64,000 bases of DNA from Coriobacteriia bacterium (GCA_030652345.1 JAUSAU010000043.1:1-64000); one strand, 5' to 3'; shown: positions 52,088 to 61,085, numbered from the stretch's first letter. Made by a program: numbers and translations. The notes: a model not told the origin generated them from the sequence alone.

Positions 52088-53443
52088 ATGGACGTCGTGA
52101 TGCTATCCCGGATCCAGTTCGCCGCGACGGTCGCGTATCACTTCCTGTTCGTGCCGTTGTCGTTGGGCCTGGCCCTCATGCTGCTCATCGCTGAGCGGCG
52201 CTACTACAAGTCCGGCGCGGCCGAAGACCGCACCGCGTCGGAGTTCCTCATCAAGTTGTTCACGACCACGTTCGCCATCGGTGTCGCCACAGGCATCACC
52301 ATGGAGTTCGCGTTCGGGACGAACTGGGCGACGTACTCGCGCTTCGTCGGCGATATCTTCGGGGCGCCGCTGGCCGCCGAGGGCGTCTTCGCATTCTTCC
52401 TGGAATCGACCTTCCTCGGCGTCCTGCTCTTCGGGCGAGAGAAGGTCAGTAAGAAGTTCTACTACGTGAGCGCGTGGCTGGTCTTCATCGGCAGCCATAT
52501 GTCGGCGCTGTGGATCATCATCGCCAACTCGTGGCAGCAGACGCCGGCGGGCTACAAGGTCGAGAACGGGCGGGCGATCCTCACCGACTTCTTCGCCGCC
52601 GCGCTCAACCCCTCGACGCTCCCCCGCTTCTTCCACACCGTCGTCTCCACCTGGACCGTCGGCGGCTTCTTCGTCGCGGGCATCGCCGCGTGGTACCTGC
52701 TCAAGGGCCGCGACACGGTCTGGGCGAAGAAGGCGCTCCCCGTCGGACTGACCGTCGCGCTGATCGCCTCGCTCATGATGCCGGCGCTCGGTGACTGGTC
52801 CGCGAAGCAGGTCGCGGCCACGCAGCCGTCCAAGATGGCCGCGTTCGAGGGCATCTACAAGTCGGGGACGAACCAGGGCCTTGCCGTCGTGGGCTGGGTC
52901 GACGAATCCGCCAAGGACGTGAAGGGCATCGTCGTCCCCGGCGCTCTGTCGTTCCTGATCGGCTACAACACGAACACGTACGTGAAGGGCCTCGACGACT
53001 ACGCCGTGGGCGACCGGCCTCCCGTGCAGGCGACGTTCCAGACCTATCACGCCATGGTCGCGCTCGGGATGCTCATGATCCTGATCGCCGGCCTCGGCCT
53101 GGTCTTCCGCAAGAGCATCGCCGAGAAGCGCTGGCTCCTGTGGCTGACCATGGCCGGCTTTCCCGCCGCGATGCTCGCCATACAGGGCGGATGGGCGGCG
53201 GCCGAGATCGGGCGTCAGCCGTGGATCGTCTGGGGCGAGCTGCGCACGCTCGACGCCATCTCGAAGGTGGTGCCGGCGGAGCAGATCCTCATCACGCTCG
53301 GCCTGTTCGCGCTCGTCTACTCGCTGCTGTTCGTGGGGTGGTCGCGCATCTTCTTCGGGCTGATCGGCAAGGGCCCGGACGGCGCGGCACTCGCGCCGGC
53401 GGACAACGGCAGCGACACGGCGCCCGTCGCCGCGAAGTCATAG
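52088..53443 (+). CDS. cydA: Cytochrome bd oxidase subunit I
   Basis: A 451-residue membrane subunit with about nine helices that oxidises quinol and reduces O2 to water. SRIQFAATVAYHFLFVPLSLG at the N-terminus supplies the heme ligand His19-equivalent; GRQPWIVWGELRT near residue 375 is the family signature. The Q-loop is of the short type, as in many anaerobes and Gram-positives. Starts at the base following the Rrf2 stop, with an RBS inside that gene. Confers aerotolerance or microaerobic respiration. Confidence 0.96.
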   Translation: MDVVMLSRIQFAATVAYHFLFVPLSLGLALMLLIAERRYYKSGAAEDRTASEFLIKLFTTTFAIGVATGITMEFAFGTNWATYSRFVGDIFGAPLAAEGVFAFFLESTFLGVLLFGREKVSKKFYYVSAWLVFIGSHMSALWIIIANSWQQTPAGYKVENGRAILTDFFAAALNPSTLPRFFHTVVSTWTVGGFFVAGIAAWYLLKGRDTVWAKKALPVGLTVALIASLMMPALGDWSAKQVAATQPSKMAAFEGIYKSGTNQGLAVVGWVDESAKDVKGIVVPGALSFLIGYNTNTYVKGLDDYAVGDRPPVQATFQTYHAMVALGMLMILIAGLGLVFRKSIAEKRWLLWLTMAGFPAAMLAIQGGWAAAEIGRQPWIVWGELRTLDAISKVVPAEQILITLGLFALVYSLLFVGWSRIFFGLIGKGPDGAALAPADNGSDTAPVAAKS

Positions 53444-53453
53444 GGAGGCGACG

Positions 53454-54470
53454 ATGACACTGCAGATCATCTGGTTCGTGCTCGTCGGCGTCCTGCTCGT
53501 CGGCTACGCCGTGCTCGACGGCTTCGACCTCGGCGTCGGGGCGATCTACCCCTTCATCGCCAAGAACGATGCGGAGAAGGCGGTCCTGCGCACCTCGATC
53601 GGGCCGGTCTGGGACGCGAACGAGGTCTGGCTCCTGACCGGCGGCGGTGCGATCTTCGCGGCCTTCCCGCCGGTGTACGCCACCGTGTTCTCCGGCTTCT
53701 ACCTCGCGCTCTACCTCGTGCTGTTCGCGCTGATCTTCCGCGCGGTCTCGATCGAGTGGCGCGCGAAGGACCCCGCGTGGGCGAAGGTCTGGGACACGGG
53801 CTTCTTCCTCGGGAGCGCTCTGCCCGCGCTGCTCTTCGGGGTCGCGGCCGGCAACATCGGACTCGGCGTTCCGCTCGACACGGCAGGCGAGTATGGCGGC
53901 ACCTTCTTCACGCTGCTGAACCCGTTCGCGCTGCTGATCGGCGTCTTCGGCCTGGCGGCGTTCGTGAGCCAGGGCGCGGCGTGGGCCGCCCTCAAGAGCG
54001 ACGGCGACCTGAACGTGCGCGCGAACCGGCTGCGCGGGATCGGCGTACCGGTGACTGCCGCGATCGCGGCCGTCGTCACCGGCGTGACCGCGTTGGTCGC
54101 CCCGGCCCGCTTCGCTGCCGCCGTCGGCTCGCCGGTCGGCTGGGTCTTCATCGCTCTGCTGGTGGCGGGGCTCGCCCTGGCGTTCATGGCCGGGCGCGGA
54201 GGCAAGGAGCGCTTCGCGTTCTACGGGACGTCGCTGACGCTCGCGTCGATGGTCGGGATCTGGGCCGTCTCCATCTTCCCGGCGATGGTGCCCTCTCTCG
54301 GCCCCGGCGAGGCGCTGACGATCTACAACTCCTCGTCGTCGCAGCTGACGCTGACGGTCATGCTCATCGTGGCCGGTATCGGCGTGCCGATCATGCTCGC
54401 CTACAAGGTGCTCGTGTACAGCAAGTTCGCCGGCAAGATCACGCAGGCGGACGCAGCCAAGCACTACTGA
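53454..54470 (+). CDS. cydB: Cytochrome bd oxidase subunit II
   Basis: A 338-residue membrane subunit with about eight helices. Typical N-terminus (IWFVLVGVLLVGYAVLDGFDLGVG) and VWDANEVWLLTGGGAIFAAFP near residue 55. RBS AGGGAGG lies between cydA and cydB. Followed by a strong terminator; no cydCD in the window. Confidence 0.96.
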   Translation: MTLQIIWFVLVGVLLVGYAVLDGFDLGVGAIYPFIAKNDAEKAVLRTSIGPVWDANEVWLLTGGGAIFAAFPPVYATVFSGFYLALYLVLFALIFRAVSIEWRAKDPAWAKVWDTGFFLGSALPALLFGVAAGNIGLGVPLDTAGEYGGTFFTLLNPFALLIGVFGLAAFVSQGAAWAALKSDGDLNVRANRLRGIGVPVTAAIAAVVTGVTALVAPARFAAAVGSPVGWVFIALLVAGLALAFMAGRGGKERFAFYGTSLTLASMVGIWAVSIFPAMVPSLGPGEALTIYNSSSSQLTLTVMLIVAGIGVPIMLAYKVLVYSKFAGKITQADAAKHY

Positions 54471-54495
54471 TACGACGCACGACCCGCGAGAACAG

Positions 54496-54531
54496 ACGCG
54501 CCCGTACCGGATCGATCCGGTGCGGGCGCGT
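54496..54531 (+). terminator. Terminator hairpin after cydB
   Basis: Near-perfect 18-bp palindrome (ACGCGCCCGTACCGGATC with its complement, one G-U pair), 25 bp past the cydB stop. Little T-run follows. Also lies downstream of the convergent minus-strand gene at 54554, so it may serve both. Confidence 0.7.
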
Positions 54532-54553
54532 CGGCGTTGACGGGTCGATGCGG

Positions 54554-54949
54554 TCAGGCGGGCGGCGGGCACCCGTCATCGAGCGTGTCGCGCACGCGCT
54601 TGGCCGCCTTACCCGGCAGGGCGCGTTCCTGCTCGAGCAACTCGTCGAGCGAGAACATGCCCCCCATGAACAGGAGCCCCTGGACCATGCCGAGCCAGCG
54701 GTAGGCGCGCGCGTTCCGGTGCTCGCGAACGAAGCGGCGGATGCAGCCGCACATCCAGAACGCATGGTTGAGGCAGTCGAACCGCGACGCCGTGACGATG
54801 CTGCTCCCGACTCTCGAGGTGTACTCGGGATACGGCACTGGCGTGTAGCCCCGCTCATCCAGGGCGTGCTCATACAGATCGAGGAGGCGCGCCATCTGAT
54901 CGGTGGTGTACTCCTCACCCGAGCCCTGCGGCTCAAGGAGTTCGCTCAT
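54554..54949 (-). CDS. Hypothetical protein
   Basis: A 131-residue soluble, mostly helical protein. N-terminus MSELLEPQGSGEEYTTDQMA, then DLYEHALDERG and a segment rich in aromatic residues and cysteines (CLNHAFWMCGCIRRF, about 73-87), which might bind metal or a disulfide. GGAGA lies upstream of the ATG at 54949. Convergent with cydB, and possibly linked to it, although co-regulation is not shown. No family recognised. Confidence 0.65.
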   Translation of the reverse strand: MSELLEPQGSGEEYTTDQMARLLDLYEHALDERGYTPVPYPEYTSRVGSSIVTASRFDCLNHAFWMCGCIRRFVREHRNARAYRWLGMVQGLLFMGGMFSLDELLEQERALPGKAAKRVRDTLDDGCPPPA

Positions 54950-55210
54950 GCTTGTCTCCGATGACGGATCGACCGAGTGGAACCGAAACGATACGTTCCC
55001 GAAACCGCCGCCGTACATGCGCGGGATCCGCGGCGGTACACCTCAGATCGAAGAGGACGGCCGGCGCGGATGTCGCGACCGCGGCCGCCCGACGGTGTAC
55101 GCTTCCATCAGACGCGACCGCCGCGCCTCGCGAGAGGCCGGGCGGCGGGTCTTCGCGAGGAAGAGGGGGCCCGCGCTCACGACTGCGGGCATCGCTGAGG
55201 GGTGCGGAAG

Positions 55211-56011
55211 ATGAGCGACACGCCGACGGATATGACCGGGGAGCGCACGCCGCTCCTTCGGAGGCCCGCCGTACGCATACTGGTCGTGGTCGTCGCGCTC
55301 ATCCTGCTCGCCGTCGGATCGTTCCTGTGGTGGGCCTCCACACCACTCGGGCCCGACCCCGTCGCGCTCGACGCCCTTCGCAGCGACGCTGATGTTCGGG
55401 TCACCGAGACCGATCTCGGCTTCGAGTTCAAGCCGGCTCGGTTCTCCGCCGAACCGAGCAGCGCTCTGATCTTCTATCCGGGCGGCCGTGTCGATTACCG
55501 TTCCTACGCCCGACTGTGCAGGCGCGTCGCGATCCGCGGCTATCTGGTCGTGCTGGTGCGGATGCCGCTCAGCCTCGCCGTCTTCGCGCCGGACCGCGGA
55601 TCGGATGTCATCGCCGCTCACCCGAAGGTTCACACGTGGGTCGTGGGCGGCCACTCGCTGGGCGGCGCGATGGCGGGGCAGTTCGCACACGACCGCATCT
55701 CGGCGATCCGCGGGCTCGCCCTCGTCTCCTCATATCCGCCCGCCTCGGTGAACCTGCGCGACAGCGGGCTCGCGGTGACGAGCGTCTACGGCACGAACGA
55801 GGGGATCGCGTCATCCCCTGCGCTCGAGGAGTCGCGCGAACGACTTCCCGCCGGCACCGTGTGGGTGGCCATCGAGGGCGGCAATCACGCCCAGGCGGGC
55901 GACTACGGCCCGCAGCCGGGGGACTCGGAAGCCTCGATCACGCCGTCCGATCAGCAGTCACAGGACGCGGCGGCGATCGTCGGCACGCTCGTCCGCGCGG
56001 CATCACACTGA
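55211..56011 (+). CDS. Membrane-anchored alpha/beta hydrolase
   Basis: A 266-residue protein with one N-terminal transmembrane helix (ILVVVVALILLAVGSFLWW) and an extracytoplasmic alpha/beta-hydrolase domain. The nucleophile elbow GGHSLGGAMAGQF (Ser about residue 146) and a late GGNHAQAGDYG (candidate catalytic His) mark the fold; the acid is probably in the VYGTNEG region. ATG at 55211 has GAGGGG upstream. Two bp separate its stop from the next ATG, so it is co-transcribed with the GGDEF protein. Substrate unknown. Confidence 0.82.
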   Translation: MSDTPTDMTGERTPLLRRPAVRILVVVVALILLAVGSFLWWASTPLGPDPVALDALRSDADVRVTETDLGFEFKPARFSAEPSSALIFYPGGRVDYRSYARLCRRVAIRGYLVVLVRMPLSLAVFAPDRGSDVIAAHPKVHTWVVGGHSLGGAMAGQFAHDRISAIRGLALVSSYPPASVNLRDSGLAVTSVYGTNEGIASSPALEESRERLPAGTVWVAIEGGNHAQAGDYGPQPGDSEASITPSDQQSQDAAAIVGTLVRAASH

Positions 56012-56013
56012 CC

Positions 56014-57348
56014 ATGGCGGGCGCAACCGATCCGAGGCGCAGCGACCCGCGGGCCGCAGTCCGCACCCTGATCTCTCCGGGTCACCTCACCCGATCATTC
56101 TTCGTGCGCGTCGGCCTCGTTCTCACGGTGTTCGCCGGCATCGCTTTCGCGGGCCTGTACTACCGGACCGCGGCACTGGTCGAGGAGCGAGCGCTCGAGA
56201 CCGCCCGCTCATATGTGAAGCTCATCGTGAGCACCCGCACCTGGAACTCCGAGCACGGTGGCGCCTGGGTCGAGAAGCGCCCCGGCGTCGAGACCAACCG
56301 ATACCTCCTCGAGCTCGGCGTGGAGCCCGACGCCACCACGACCGACGGTCGCGAACTCACCTTGCGCAGCCCCGACCTCATGACCGTGGAGATCTCGGAG
56401 ATCCAACGGCGCGGCGGGGGCGCGGTCTTCCACCTCACCAGTCTCCGCCCGGTCGACCCGCGCAACGCTCCTGACACCTGGGAGCGCGGCGTCCTCACGG
56501 AGTTCGAACGCGGGACCGCTGAACGCTGGGCCCGCGCAGAGTCGAGCGGCGTCCCGATCCTGCGCTATATGCAGCCGCTGATCACGACCGTCAACTGCCT
56601 GCGGTGTCACCGGACGTATGCGGTAGGTGAGGTGCGCGGAGCAGTGAGTGTCAGCGTCCCACTCGCCGACGAGCGTCGCGAACTCCTGGTCAACGCCGTG
56701 GGCATCGCCGGGATCGGCCTCTCTGCGACAGCGCTGCTCCTTATCTCGACCTGGCTGCTGCTGAACCGGATGCGCAGGCGACTGGAAGCGGCCCAAAGCG
56801 CGCTCGTCCGCGCGGCGACGATCGATCCGCTCACCGGCGCATCGACGCGGGGACACATACTCGAGGGCTTGGCCGCTGAGATCGAGCGCGCTCGCCGTAC
56901 CGGCGAGACGATCGCGCTCGTCATGATCGACATCGACCACTTCAAACTGGTCAACGACGCGCACGGCCATGCGGTCGGCGACGACGTGCTCTCGGAAGTC
57001 GCTCGCAGAGTCGCGTCGACCCTGCGGCCCTACGACGAGCTCGGAAGGCTCGGGGGCGAAGAGTTCCTGGTCGCAGCGCCTGACACCGACGCTGAGGGTG
57101 CGACGGCGCTCGCGGAGAGGATCCGCATCGCGGTCGGTGACGAACCGGTTATCTCCGGCGGCGCCGACATGACGGTCACCGTGAGTGTCGGCGTCACGAC
57201 CGTGGACGCGCACCAGCCGGAAGCCATCGATGAGGCGCTCGCGCGCGCCGACGGTGCACTCTACGAATCGAAGCACTCCGGGCGGGACCGCGTGAGCGTC
57301 AGGTGCGCGCCGACGCCCGCCCCGAGCGGTGCGAATCAGGTCTCGTAG
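56014..57348 (+). CDS. Diguanylate cyclase with periplasmic CxxCH (Tll0287-like) sensor
   Basis: A 444-residue membrane protein. Helix about 28-50, an extracytoplasmic Tll0287-like/DUF3365 sensor (about 51-215) holding CLRCH (C195, C198, H199), a c-type heme-binding motif, then a second helix (about 223-250), and GGDEF (about 265-440) with intact GGEEF (347-351) and I-site RPYD (338-341). Oxidation state or ligand binding (O2, NO, CO) at the heme would be transmitted to c-di-GMP synthesis. The ATG at 56014 immediately follows the hydrolase gene. Its 3' end overlaps the convergent membrane-protein gene by 13 bp. Confidence 0.9.
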   Translation: MAGATDPRRSDPRAAVRTLISPGHLTRSFFVRVGLVLTVFAGIAFAGLYYRTAALVEERALETARSYVKLIVSTRTWNSEHGGAWVEKRPGVETNRYLLELGVEPDATTTDGRELTLRSPDLMTVEISEIQRRGGGAVFHLTSLRPVDPRNAPDTWERGVLTEFERGTAERWARAESSGVPILRYMQPLITTVNCLRCHRTYAVGEVRGAVSVSVPLADERRELLVNAVGIAGIGLSATALLLISTWLLLNRMRRRLEAAQSALVRAATIDPLTGASTRGHILEGLAAEIERARRTGETIALVMIDIDHFKLVNDAHGHAVGDDVLSEVARRVASTLRPYDELGRLGGEEFLVAAPDTDAEGATALAERIRIAVGDEPVISGGADMTVTVSVGVTTVDAHQPEAIDEALARADGALYESKHSGRDRVSVRCAPTPAPSGANQVS

Positions 57349-58130
57349 GCGTCCCGCGCGAGCGACGCACCGACAGCCACTGCGGCGAAGGCCGTCATCC
57401 ACCCCATGTCGATGACGCTGCCTGTGTTGTAGACCCCGATGGTGCGCAGCCAGGCGTAGCCCGCATCCGACACGGCGAGCGCACCTGCGCCGAACGCCAC
57501 GAACGCCCATGGCCATGCGAGCGAACCGGTTCCCAGCTGCCTCACGACGAGCACCGCGAAGACGGCGGGTCCCACAAGGAGCAGCACGTCGGCAAGCGGA
57601 TAGAACAGGCTGATCGCCATCTGCGCGGATGACAGGTCGGTATGCTTCACGACCGGGATGACCAGACCGAAGACGATGACGACCAGCGCCACGACGGTGA
57701 TCGCGGCGGCGGCGAAAGCCGGTTCACGCATGTCGACGAGCCTGCTGTAGGACACGGCCGCGATGCTGATGCCCGCTGCGAAGAAGACGTACATCGCGAC
57801 GTAGAAGACATCGGGCAGTCCGGGGTACGAAGGCGGCGCGGACGTCTGGGCAAGCGAGACGTTGTACGCCAGGTTGCCGGCGAAGAAGGCGACGGAAGCG
57901 CCGCCGAGCAACACCCACTGCAGCCGCACCGAATCCGTCTGGTCCCACTTCGCCACCGTCAGGAAGACGTAGATGGCGGATGCACCGATCAGGACGAGCT
58001 CCCCCGTCCCGGCGACCAGAGCCGACGTCTGCGGTTGCCCCACCTGGAGCAACAACAGCGTGAGGAGCCAGATGAGGAACGCCCCGCCGAAGAAGGCGGC
58101 GCCGGCGACCCACGAGCGTCGGGTGCTCAC
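57336..58130 (-). CDS. Polytopic membrane protein of unknown function
   Basis: A 264-residue protein with about eight transmembrane helices (first WVAGAAFFGGAFLIWLLTLL; others at about 45, 70, 100, 145, 175, 200 and 235). The layout resembles multi-helix sensory modules normally fused to GGDEF or kinase domains, but no such domain follows: the frame ends after ARDAYET. GTG start overlapping the upstream small gene by 4 bp. Convergent overlap of 13 bp with the GGDEF gene at 57348. Function unknown. Confidence 0.75.
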   Translation of the reverse strand: MSTRRSWVAGAAFFGGAFLIWLLTLLLLQVGQPQTSALVAGTGELVLIGASAIYVFLTVAKWDQTDSVRLQWVLLGGASVAFFAGNLAYNVSLAQTSAPPSYPGLPDVFYVAMYVFFAAGISIAAVSYSRLVDMREPAFAAAAITVVALVVIVFGLVIPVVKHTDLSSAQMAISLFYPLADVLLLVGPAVFAVLVVRQLGTGSLAWPWAFVAFGAGALAVSDAGYAWLRTIGVYNTGSVIDMGWMTAFAAVAVGASLARDAYET

Positions 58131-58402
58131 TGGGCGACCTCCGTGATGCGCACGACGATGCTGTCCAGCGTGGAGGACGGGACCACCGGCTCGAGCATCC
58201 GCCGCACGCTGTCGGTCAGGGCCGGGACGTCCTCCGGCCCGAGCGCATCGAACACCTTGCCCATGCACAGAGCCGTCCCCCGGACACACGTGTCCGCAGC
58301 AGAACGACCGACATAGGGTTCCAGGATCCCCACGACCTGACGACCGAGTTCCACGGTCCGCCCCCTCCCGTGTTGCAGCGCCTCCCCGCGCCACGGCGTC
58401 AT
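58127..58402 (-). CDS. Small hypothetical protein
   Basis: A 91-residue helical protein: ELGRQVVGILEPYVGRSAADTCVRGTALCMG, and a Leu-rich C-terminus ending in VVRITEVAQ. Two cysteines about 8 residues apart. ATG at 58402 chosen over the open frame start at 58423 because GGTGG lies just upstream; either is possible. Coupled by overlap to the polytopic membrane protein, so the two likely act together. No family recognised. Confidence 0.65.
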   Translation of the reverse strand: MTPWRGEALQHGRGRTVELGRQVVGILEPYVGRSAADTCVRGTALCMGKVFDALGPEDVPALTDSVRRMLEPVVPSSTLDSIVVRITEVAQ

Positions 58403-58497
58403 GGTACCACCGACGGGTGACATCGCGCCTTCACCGAGTACCGAAGCCGTTGATGGGGATACTCGTAGCAGACGCCCGCCCGGACCCGGAGGCCGAC

Positions 58498-58920
58498 ATG
58501 CTCAAGAACCTGTGGCTCTATCTCGCCACCGTCGTGGTGTTCTTCGCCATCGACTTCATATGGCTGCTGACCATGACGGGCCCGTTCTACCAGAAACAGC
58601 TCGGCGTCGCTCCCGAGGGCCTGCTGTCCGCGAAGCCGAACCTGCCTGTCGCGGCGGGCTTCTACCTCGTCTATCTCATCGCCGTCATCGCACTGGCGGT
58701 CCTTCCGGGTGTCGAGAAGGGCGTCTGGTTCGAGGCGGCGTGGCGTGGCGCGCTCCTCGGCCTCGCCGCGTACGGCACGTACGACCTGACGAACCAGGCG
58801 ACGATCGAGGGATGGTCACCGATGGTGACGATGGTCGACCTCGTCTGGGGCACCGTGAACACGGGCGCGGTGGCGACCATCTCGTTCTTCATCGCGGGGA
58901 TGCTGGGCGTGGGGAAGTAG
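58498..58920 (+). CDS. DUF2177-family membrane protein
   Basis: A 140-residue protein with about four transmembrane helices. YLATVVVFFAIDFIWLLTMTGPFYQ at the N-terminus, and GALLGLAAYGTYDLTNQATI and DLVWGTVNTGAVATISFF further on, match DUF2177 (PF09945). RBS GGAGG precedes the ATG at 58498. Single gene, convergent with the dioxygenase gene. Function unknown. Confidence 0.85.
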   Translation: MLKNLWLYLATVVVFFAIDFIWLLTMTGPFYQKQLGVAPEGLLSAKPNLPVAAGFYLVYLIAVIALAVLPGVEKGVWFEAAWRGALLGLAAYGTYDLTNQATIEGWSPMVTMVDLVWGTVNTGAVATISFFIAGMLGVGK

Positions 58921-58927
58921 CGCCCGG

Positions 58928-59719
58928 TCAGCCGATCCGCACACCGCGCATCGACACGGAGCCCATCTCGATGCCCTCGTAGGTGAAGGAGAGCGGTTCG
59001 CCTTCGCGCCGCAGCGCCGTCGCGTACAGCAGCGGCAGGTAGTGGTCGTTCGTGGGGACGGCGAGCTCGGCGATGGGGCCCGCTGACTCATAGTCGACCA
59101 GGGCCGCGTCGTCGCCATCCAGCAGCCGGTCCCGGGCCCACCGGTCGAACTCGACCGCCCAGTCGTAGGGCTCGGCATGCTCTTCCCAACGCACCAGATG
59201 CAGGTTGTGGACGAGGTTGCCGCTGCCGACGACCAGCACGCCGCGATCCCGCAGCGGCGCGAGCCTTCGTCCGAGCTCGAAATGCTCCCGCGTCGAAGCG
59301 GTGACATCGAGCGAGAGTTCGAAGACGGGGACGTCGGCATCGGGAAACATGTGCCGCAGGACGGCCCACGACGCGTGATCGAGTCCCCATGCGGCATCGC
59401 AGGGAGCTGCCAGCAACTCTCCCGCGGCGCGGGCGAACTCAAGGCCTCCGGGCGCGGGATATTCGATCGCATACAGGTCATCGGGAAAGCCGTAGAAGTC
59501 GTGGATGGTGCGCGGCGTTCGCGAACACAGCACATGCACCCCGCGTGTGAGCCAATGTGCGGAGACGACCATGATTGCGGCGGGCCTCGGCATGCTCGAG
59601 GCGAGCGCGGTGAGCGACTCCGTGAAGGGGTTCGTCTCGACGGCGTTCATCGGTGAGCCGTGCCCCAGGAACAACGCGGGCATCGTCTCGGTGAGCGGGA
59701 GTGTCTCGAATGCGGCCAT
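58928..59719 (-). CDS. LigB-type extradiol dioxygenase (YgiD/DODA-like)
   Basis: A 263-residue class III extradiol dioxygenase. Conserved histidines: FLGHGSPMNA (about residue 20), SAHWLTRG (about 53), HDFYGFP (about 73) and GSGNLVHNLH (about 172). The family cleaves aromatic diols such as 4,5-DOPA using Fe(II) or Zn(II); it is structurally related to Memo. ATG at 59719 with CGGAG upstream. Physiological substrate unknown in an anaerobe; a non-oxygenase role is possible. Confidence 0.85.
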   Translation of the reverse strand: MAAFETLPLTETMPALFLGHGSPMNAVETNPFTESLTALASSMPRPAAIMVVSAHWLTRGVHVLCSRTPRTIHDFYGFPDDLYAIEYPAPGGLEFARAAGELLAAPCDAAWGLDHASWAVLRHMFPDADVPVFELSLDVTASTREHFELGRRLAPLRDRGVLVVGSGNLVHNLHLVRWEEHAEPYDWAVEFDRWARDRLLDGDDAALVDYESAGPIAELAVPTNDHYLPLLYATALRREGEPLSFTYEGIEMGSVSMRGVRIG

Positions 59720-59826
59720 GCGCTCCGGTTCAGCAACCGCCGTGCCCGCACCGGGAGTGCGGGGACCCGTCGTGCCCGGCGGACGCCCGCGGTGAGACGA
59801 GCGGCACCCGCGGGCCCCGGAACCGC

Positions 59827-59838
59827 TAACCTGTCGGT
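59827..59838 (+). promoter_or_regulatory. Leaderless-type -10 element of the ABC ATPase gene
   Basis: TAACCT (59827-59832), then exactly 6 bp, then the ATG at 59839. No Shine-Dalgarno is visible. Confidence 0.5.
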
Positions 59839-60633
59839 ATGGAACCCACCGGCGCCCCCCTGCTCGAACTGCGAAACGCGGTCGTCGTACGCGACGGCCG
59901 GGAGATCCTGCGTGTTGACTCACTGCAGATCGAGGCGGGCGAACACGTCGCGGTGCTCGGCCCCAACGGCGCGGGCAAGTCGACGCTCATCCGCCTGCTC
60001 ACACGGGACATCCGTCCGCTCGCGCACGACGACTGCACGCCTGCGGTCACGATGCTGGGACGCGAGCGCTGGGACCTGCTCGAGGCCCGTCGCATCATGG
60101 GCGTGGTCTCCGACGCGCTCCAGGACACCTACGCGATCGGCGTCAGCGTCCGCGACTGTGTGACGAGCGGGTTCTTCGGCTCGGTCGGGCCCTACCATCA
60201 CCAGGACGTCACCGCCGCCATGCGCGAGAAGGCCGACGAGCGTCTCGCCTTCCTCGAGATCGAGCACCTGGCAGGCCGCCGCATGGACACGTTGTCGACC
60301 GGCGAGGCGCGCCGGGCGCTCATCGCCCGTGCGCTCGTGCGCGATCCGATGGTGCTGGTGCTCGACGAACCGTGCGCGGGGCTCGACCCGCACGCCACCT
60401 GGCACTTCCATCGCACGATGCAGCGCATCGCTGCCGCCGGGCACTCCCTCCTGCTCGTCACGCACCACATCGAGGACATCGTCCCGGAGGTCACCCGCGT
60501 CGTCATGCTCAAGGACGGCAGCGTCTTCCGGGACGGACAGAAGGGCGAGCTCATCACGGGAGACGCACTCGGATCCCTGTTCGACATCCCCGCGCAGGTC
60601 GAGGAACGCGAGGGGTGGTACCGGCTGTGGTGA
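59839..60633 (+). CDS. ABC transporter ATP-binding protein (ModF/YlmA-like)
   Basis: A 264-residue ATPase: Walker A LGPNGAGKSTLIRLL (about residue 41), Walker B MVLVLDEPCAGLDPHA, switch His in LLLVTHHIEDI. The signature reads LSTGEARRALIARAL instead of LSGGQ, as in ModF/PhrA-like soluble ATPases. No permease is adjacent. It overlaps the hydrogenase maturation protease gene by 4 bp, so it may serve metal (nickel or molybdate) supply or a non-transport role in hydrogenase biogenesis; that is inference. Confidence 0.85.
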   Translation: MEPTGAPLLELRNAVVVRDGREILRVDSLQIEAGEHVAVLGPNGAGKSTLIRLLTRDIRPLAHDDCTPAVTMLGRERWDLLEARRIMGVVSDALQDTYAIGVSVRDCVTSGFFGSVGPYHHQDVTAAMREKADERLAFLEIEHLAGRRMDTLSTGEARRALIARALVRDPMVLVLDEPCAGLDPHATWHFHRTMQRIAAAGHSLLLVTHHIEDIVPEVTRVVMLKDGSVFRDGQKGELITGDALGSLFDIPAQVEEREGWYRLW

Positions 60634-61085
60634 CGCGAGACCCGCTCGTACTGTGTGTGGGCAACCCCGCTCGCGGCGACGACGGCGCGGGTGCGCGCGT
60701 GGCCGACCTTCTGCTCGCAGACGCTGCCTCGATCGGGAGCGCGCGCGTGCACACCGTCCACCAGCTCGACGTCGCGCACGCGTCGGATGTCGCGGAGGCC
60801 GGGCTCGTCGTCTTCGTCGATGCGGAGCGGCGCGACGGCGACGTGACCGTCACTCCGCTCGAGCCGGCCCGCGGCGGCGCCTCGACCCATCACGTCAGCC
60901 CGCGCGCGCTGCTGGCACTCGCCCAGGCGCTCTACGGCGCGGCCCCCGCCGCCTTCCTGGTCAGCGTGCCGGCCGGCGCGATGCCGCACGCCGAGACGCT
61001 CACCCCGCGCACGGAGGCCGCGTGCATCGACGCGGCCTCCGCTGTGATCGCTGTGCTGTCCGAACGTCAGGACACGAGCCCCTGA
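60630..61085 (+). CDS. Hydrogenase maturation protease (HyaD/HycI family)
   Basis: A 151-residue endopeptidase that trims the C-terminal peptide of the [NiFe]-hydrogenase large subunit after nickel insertion. The N-terminal VLCVGNPARGDDGAG supplies the metal/Ni-contacting Asp; VHQLDVAHASDV and DAERRDGDV follow. The start is one of two adjacent GTG codons; 60630 gives a GTGA overlap with the ABC ATPase. It faces the hydrogenase operon, overlapping the 86-residue gene by 19 bp. Confidence 0.9.
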   Translation: MTRDPLVLCVGNPARGDDGAGARVADLLLADAASIGSARVHTVHQLDVAHASDVAEAGLVVFVDAERRDGDVTVTPLEPARGGASTHHVSPRALLALAQALYGAAPAAFLVSVPAGAMPHAETLTPRTEAACIDAASAVIAVLSERQDTSP

